From the NCBI GenBank assembly GCA_023664625.1, contig JAMPFD010000005.1, forward strand, positions 1 through 64,000: 64,000 nt of DNA. The letters are read 5' to 3'. This document shows, piece after piece, positions 61,738-64,000 of this stretch; the first letter of the stretch is position 1; the number at the start of each line of letters is the position of its first letter. The stretch is from Bacillota bacterium. Its GTDB lineage: Bacteria > Bacteroidota > Bacteroidia > Bacteroidales > Bacteroidaceae. The position numbers were made by a program, and so were the translations under genes. The notes beneath the pieces were generated by a model that worked only from the letters and a program-made list of their open reading frames with translations, was not told the origin of the DNA and did no database searches.

Positions 61738-63099
61738 TCACCGGGAGCGGCGCACCCTCTTTCGACCGTTGCTTATCACCACTCCCGAGGCTTCCGCTAC
61801 GGAGGGCTGCCCGGCAAGGGTGAAGGACACGGCTGACTCACTTCCCGTGGCAACAGCCTGTCTAACTCCGGTAGTATTGCCGAAAAGCGTGGCTCCGGCA
61901 TTCCTTCCCACTTCCTCAGGAACAAGGGAAGCGTCAAGAGGATTGCAGGAATAAGGCATCGCAACCGTGCCGTCCGTAGCGAGGCTGTATTTGCTGTCAG
62001 GATTCACGGCTATGTTTCCGCGGCACTCATACGCCCTCGCGTTCTGTGCCTGGAAGCACCTCCGCACATCCTTGGCAAAATAGTTTCCCTCAATGAGCAT
62101 AGCCACCTTGTTCCTCGCGTTTATGCACGGCGAGGAGCTTCCCGGACAGTCGTAGAAATTGTTAAGGAGATGCAGAGTGCCGTAGCGTGCCATAGGCATG
62201 CGGGCAGAGCATCCTTTGCCCCAGACGTTGCAGGCGAAAGTGATGTTGAGAAGCCCTTCGTCTGCCGGCGACTCCTCGGCACTGCAGACAAGATTGCTGA
62301 ACGAATGGGAGTAGGAGCGGTCCGTATAGCTGAACGTGCACCAGCTGACGGTGACGAAATCCGACTGCATGGTGATGTCGAAATTGCCGTCCATGCCGTC
62401 GGTGAACTCACAGTGGTCCACCCAGACATGCTTCGAACCGGTCATCTGCAGCAGGTCCGTACCGCCGACATCGACGGAGCCGGGACCTATGAACTTCAGG
62501 TTGCGGACGATGATGTTGCTGCATTTCGACATCTGGAACACACCGGCCTTGCGGTGGTTCTCGTTGCCGAACATGTCTATGAGTATCTGGCGCGTATGCT
62601 GCTCCTGCTCCTCGGAGACATAGACACCGTTGCTGAGATAGCCGCCCGTCCCGGCACTGCCGCTCATCGACAGCACGCCGGCATCGTCAAGGCACGCCCT
62701 GACCTCGTCGGTGACATACCATTGGGTGCAGAGCCTCGCTCCGTTGATGCCGAGAAGTGTCTTGCCCGACAAGCCGCTCATGGGCACTGACTTGGAGAGA
62801 AGGAAATCTCCCGCCGAGCCGTCGAAGACAATGACGCTGTAGCGCGTCAGTGCATCAAGTATCTCGGCCTGCATGTCCTTTCCCGTTGACGTAAGCACTT
62901 TGACTTTCTCCGCCGCCACCCCGGCGAAAGGATAGTCCTTCACACCGCCGCCGGTGACACGGAACTCCTCAGTACCGCCCGCGAGAGAGGTGCACACCGC
63001 CATGCCGAAAGGCTTGCCGAGGTCGTGGACAGACTGCCCGTACATTGGCGTGAAGGCAACGGCGCACACTGCCGACAGAATAATGTTGAGAAGTCTCAT
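61738..63099 (-). CDS. Pectate lyase (PL1 family), classical type
   Basis: A 453-residue secreted lyase with signal peptide to about residue 21 (MYG). It differs from the three neighbours and follows the classical PelC-like plan: LLGINGARLC, NIIVRNLKFIGPGSVDVGGTD, the vWiDH block VWVDHCEFTDGMDGNFDI and VTVSWCTFSYTD, with GLLNITFACNVWGKGCSARMP containing the R-x-P catalytic Arg. A C-terminal tail ending GVVISNGRKRVRR resembles Prevotella export tails. First gene of the minus-strand lyase group; likely cleaves polygalacturonate. Confidence 0.88.
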   Translation of the reverse strand: MRLLNIILSAVCAVAFTPMYGQSVHDLGKPFGMAVCTSLAGGTEEFRVTGGGVKDYPFAGVAAEKVKVLTSTGKDMQAEILDALTRYSVIVFDGSAGDFLLSKSVPMSGLSGKTLLGINGARLCTQWYVTDEVRACLDDAGVLSMSGSAGTGGYLSNGVYVSEEQEQHTRQILIDMFGNENHRKAGVFQMSKCSNIIVRNLKFIGPGSVDVGGTDLLQMTGSKHVWVDHCEFTDGMDGNFDITMQSDFVTVSWCTFSYTDRSYSHSFSNLVCSAEESPADEGLLNITFACNVWGKGCSARMPMARYGTLHLLNNFYDCPGSSSPCINARNKVAMLIEGNYFAKDVRRCFQAQNARAYECRGNIAVNPDSKYSLATDGTVAMPYSCNPLDASLVPEEVGRNAGATLFGNTTGVRQAVATGSESAVSFTLAGQPSVAEASGVVISNGRKRVRRSR

Positions 63100-63120
63100 T
63101 GTTTCTTTGGTATATAGTTT

Positions 63121-63157
63121 TCGTTATTTTTGTATAACGATAAATCTTTAGATTTAT
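63121..63157 (-). promoter_or_regulatory. Two adjacent small hairpins in the PL1 leader
   Basis: TCGTTAT/ATAACGA (63121-63127, 63134-63140) and ATAAATC/GATTTAT (63140-63146, 63151-63157) are back-to-back inverted repeats 22-58 bp before the PL1 start at 63099. They may affect mRNA stability or mark a regulator site. Confidence 0.35.
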
Positions 63158-63235
63158 TGTAACCGCACACCGCAAAATATCGAAAAAGGCACATATCTGC
63201 TCCCCATCAAATCCAAACCTGCCAAGGAACGGAAA

Positions 63236-63321
63236 CAAAAGGTTACCGTTCACGTCACGAAAAGTAACCTTTTATACCGTAAACCGTTACCTTTTACAGG
63301 GGCAAAGGTAACCTTTCGTCA
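63236..63321. repeat. 22-bp phased GGTNACC palindrome array 6
   Basis: Cores lie at 63241 (GGTTACC), 63263 (AGTAACC), 63285 (CGTTACC) and 63307 (GGTAACC), each 22 bp apart. Both adjacent pairs have complementary T/A centres. It lies between divergent genes, so unlike a terminator it is upstream of both. The rest of 63100-63509 holds the PL1 leader and the lipoprotein promoter. Confidence 0.85.
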
Positions 63322-63447
63322 TGCTTAATCTTACACTTTGGCAACACATTGATATATAAACTATTATAAGATGCTGAAATTCTTGTGCTTTTCCGAGGGG
63401 TCAGGCCCGTGCTTAATGGCGGTTCACACTTTTTAACCGGCAAAGTT

Positions 63448-63478
63448 TTTGGCTTTTCGGGAAAAACGTGTAAATTTG
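63448..63478 (+). promoter_or_regulatory. Bacteroidales-type promoter
   Basis: TTTG at 63448-63451 and TAAATTTG at 63471-63478 with a 19-bp spacer: full consensus, 31 bp before the ATG of the small lipoprotein gene. Confidence 0.75.
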
Positions 63479-63509
63479 CAGGCGATAAACTATAAAATAT
63501 CAGTATAAG

Positions 63510-63929
63510 ATGGCACGACGGCTGATTTACATATTCCTACTGCTGACCACGGTGCTCTTCTCGTGCACGGATATGGATGAGCGGACGGCGGACGTGTTCC
63601 GTGAGACGGTCGCGGAGGGTCTGGCAGACACAGCCTGCCAGACAGCTGTTCTGTCGGATGACGACAGCCGGCAGTCGCCGATGGCACAACAGGGAGAGAC
63701 CGTCAGTGTCCCGACGTGCATACCTACGCCGGCAACTCCGCAAGGAGTCTCCGCCGCCAAGCAGTCGCGCACCGGCCAGTCACTTCTGCGGATACCGGTA
63801 CTCGCCGTTGCCGCAGCGCAGACGCAACGCCATCAGCTGCCAATCATTTTTGCAAAGGCGGGCACAGCCTTTGTATCACCACGTGCGGCAAACTACTATG
63901 TGTTTGCCCTAAGACGTATCTTGTGTTAG
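63510..63929 (+). CDS. Small hypothetical lipoprotein
   Basis: A 139-residue protein that I do not recognise. The N-terminus (MARRLIYIFLLLTTVLFSC, Cys19) is a good lipoprotein signal with lipobox VLFSC, followed by acidic TDMDERTAD. The rest is low in structure-defining motifs, rich in Ala, Gln and Thr, and ends ANYYVFALRRILC. A consensus promoter precedes it, which supports that it is a real gene. No partner gene is visible before the window ends; bases 63930-64000 hold nothing I can name. Confidence 0.6.
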   Translation: MARRLIYIFLLLTTVLFSCTDMDERTADVFRETVAEGLADTACQTAVLSDDDSRQSPMAQQGETVSVPTCIPTPATPQGVSAAKQSRTGQSLLRIPVLAVAAAQTQRHQLPIIFAKAGTAFVSPRAANYYVFALRRILC

Positions 63930-64000
63930 ACTTTTCCTTTTTTCAGGCATACTCTTCAGCCTACATACCGGCAGACTCAGGCCGCTATGTTGGCGGCAAA

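Noticed and set aside
1..64000. rRNA, tRNA or transposase genes
   Set aside because: No rRNA-like tract, no tRNA-like clover-leaf with a GGTTCGA-type arm, and no transposase domain in any frame that I examined. Short tRNAs could be missed by eye.

Overview
The window looks like chromosomal DNA of a Bacteroidales bacterium, most likely a gut or rumen Prevotellaceae/Bacteroidaceae member. This rests on a SusC/SusD pair, a hybrid two-component sensor with an AraC output domain, lipoprotein signals with a Cys near residue 19, promoters of the form TTTG-(18-20)-TAnnTTTG, and A-rich or C/A-rich leaders in place of strong Shine-Dalgarno sites. No rRNA, tRNA, CRISPR array or transposase gene was seen. 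Assignment to a genus is inference.

Layout. 0.5-2.7 kb: RNase R (minus). 2.9-16.4 kb: a surface-glycan and lipid-linked sugar locus (plus): PAP2 phosphatase, GT4, GtrA flippase, GT2, GT87-like, polysaccharide deacetylase, MsbA-type ABC exporter, sugar aminotransferase, then a GT-like protein with its own promoter, a second GT4, a WaaE-like GT2 and a GT11-like enzyme. 16.6-20.0 kb: a GH105 unsaturated-uronyl hydrolase and a large (alpha/alpha)6-type glycosidase. 20.4-25.1 kb (minus): two LTA-synthase-like sulfatase-fold membrane enzymes and an LpxL-type acyltransferase, joined by ATGA overlaps. 25.3-37.2 kb (minus): three FKBP prolyl isomerases, an Ig-like lipoprotein, a GH3-family protein, an M16 peptidase, a LolC/E-type permease and RbfA.

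37.8-53.5 kb is a fructan utilisation locus: fructokinase, MFS sugar permease and GH32 on the minus strand; a divergent hybrid sensor with a periplasmic-binding-protein domain (the arrangement of the Bacteroides thetaiotaomicron fructose sensor BT1754); then SusC, SusD and a second GH32 on the plus strand. An AAA-ATPase/PD-(D/E)XK gene with a one-base frameshift at its third codon sits between the sensor and susC. 53.7-56.1 kb: alpha/beta hydrolase and LysO. 56.2-63.1 kb: four pectate-lyase-like PL1 genes, three of them close paralogues. A small lipoprotein gene with a clear promoter ends the window.

The most unusual content is intergenic. (1) Six arrays of four or five GGTNACC-type palindromes are spaced almost always exactly 22 bp apart, with centre bases that compensate between neighbouring units. 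(2) Degenerate 7-8-bp ACCGNANA tandem repeats sit directly before the start codons of at least eight genes, always in sense orientation. (3) A MITE-like family has TAAGTAACT ends. (4) A composite repeat carries an 18-bp CGACCG...CGGTCG hairpin. (5) A degenerate 22-bp tandem array lies at 30.3-30.5 kb. I do not recognise any of these families.
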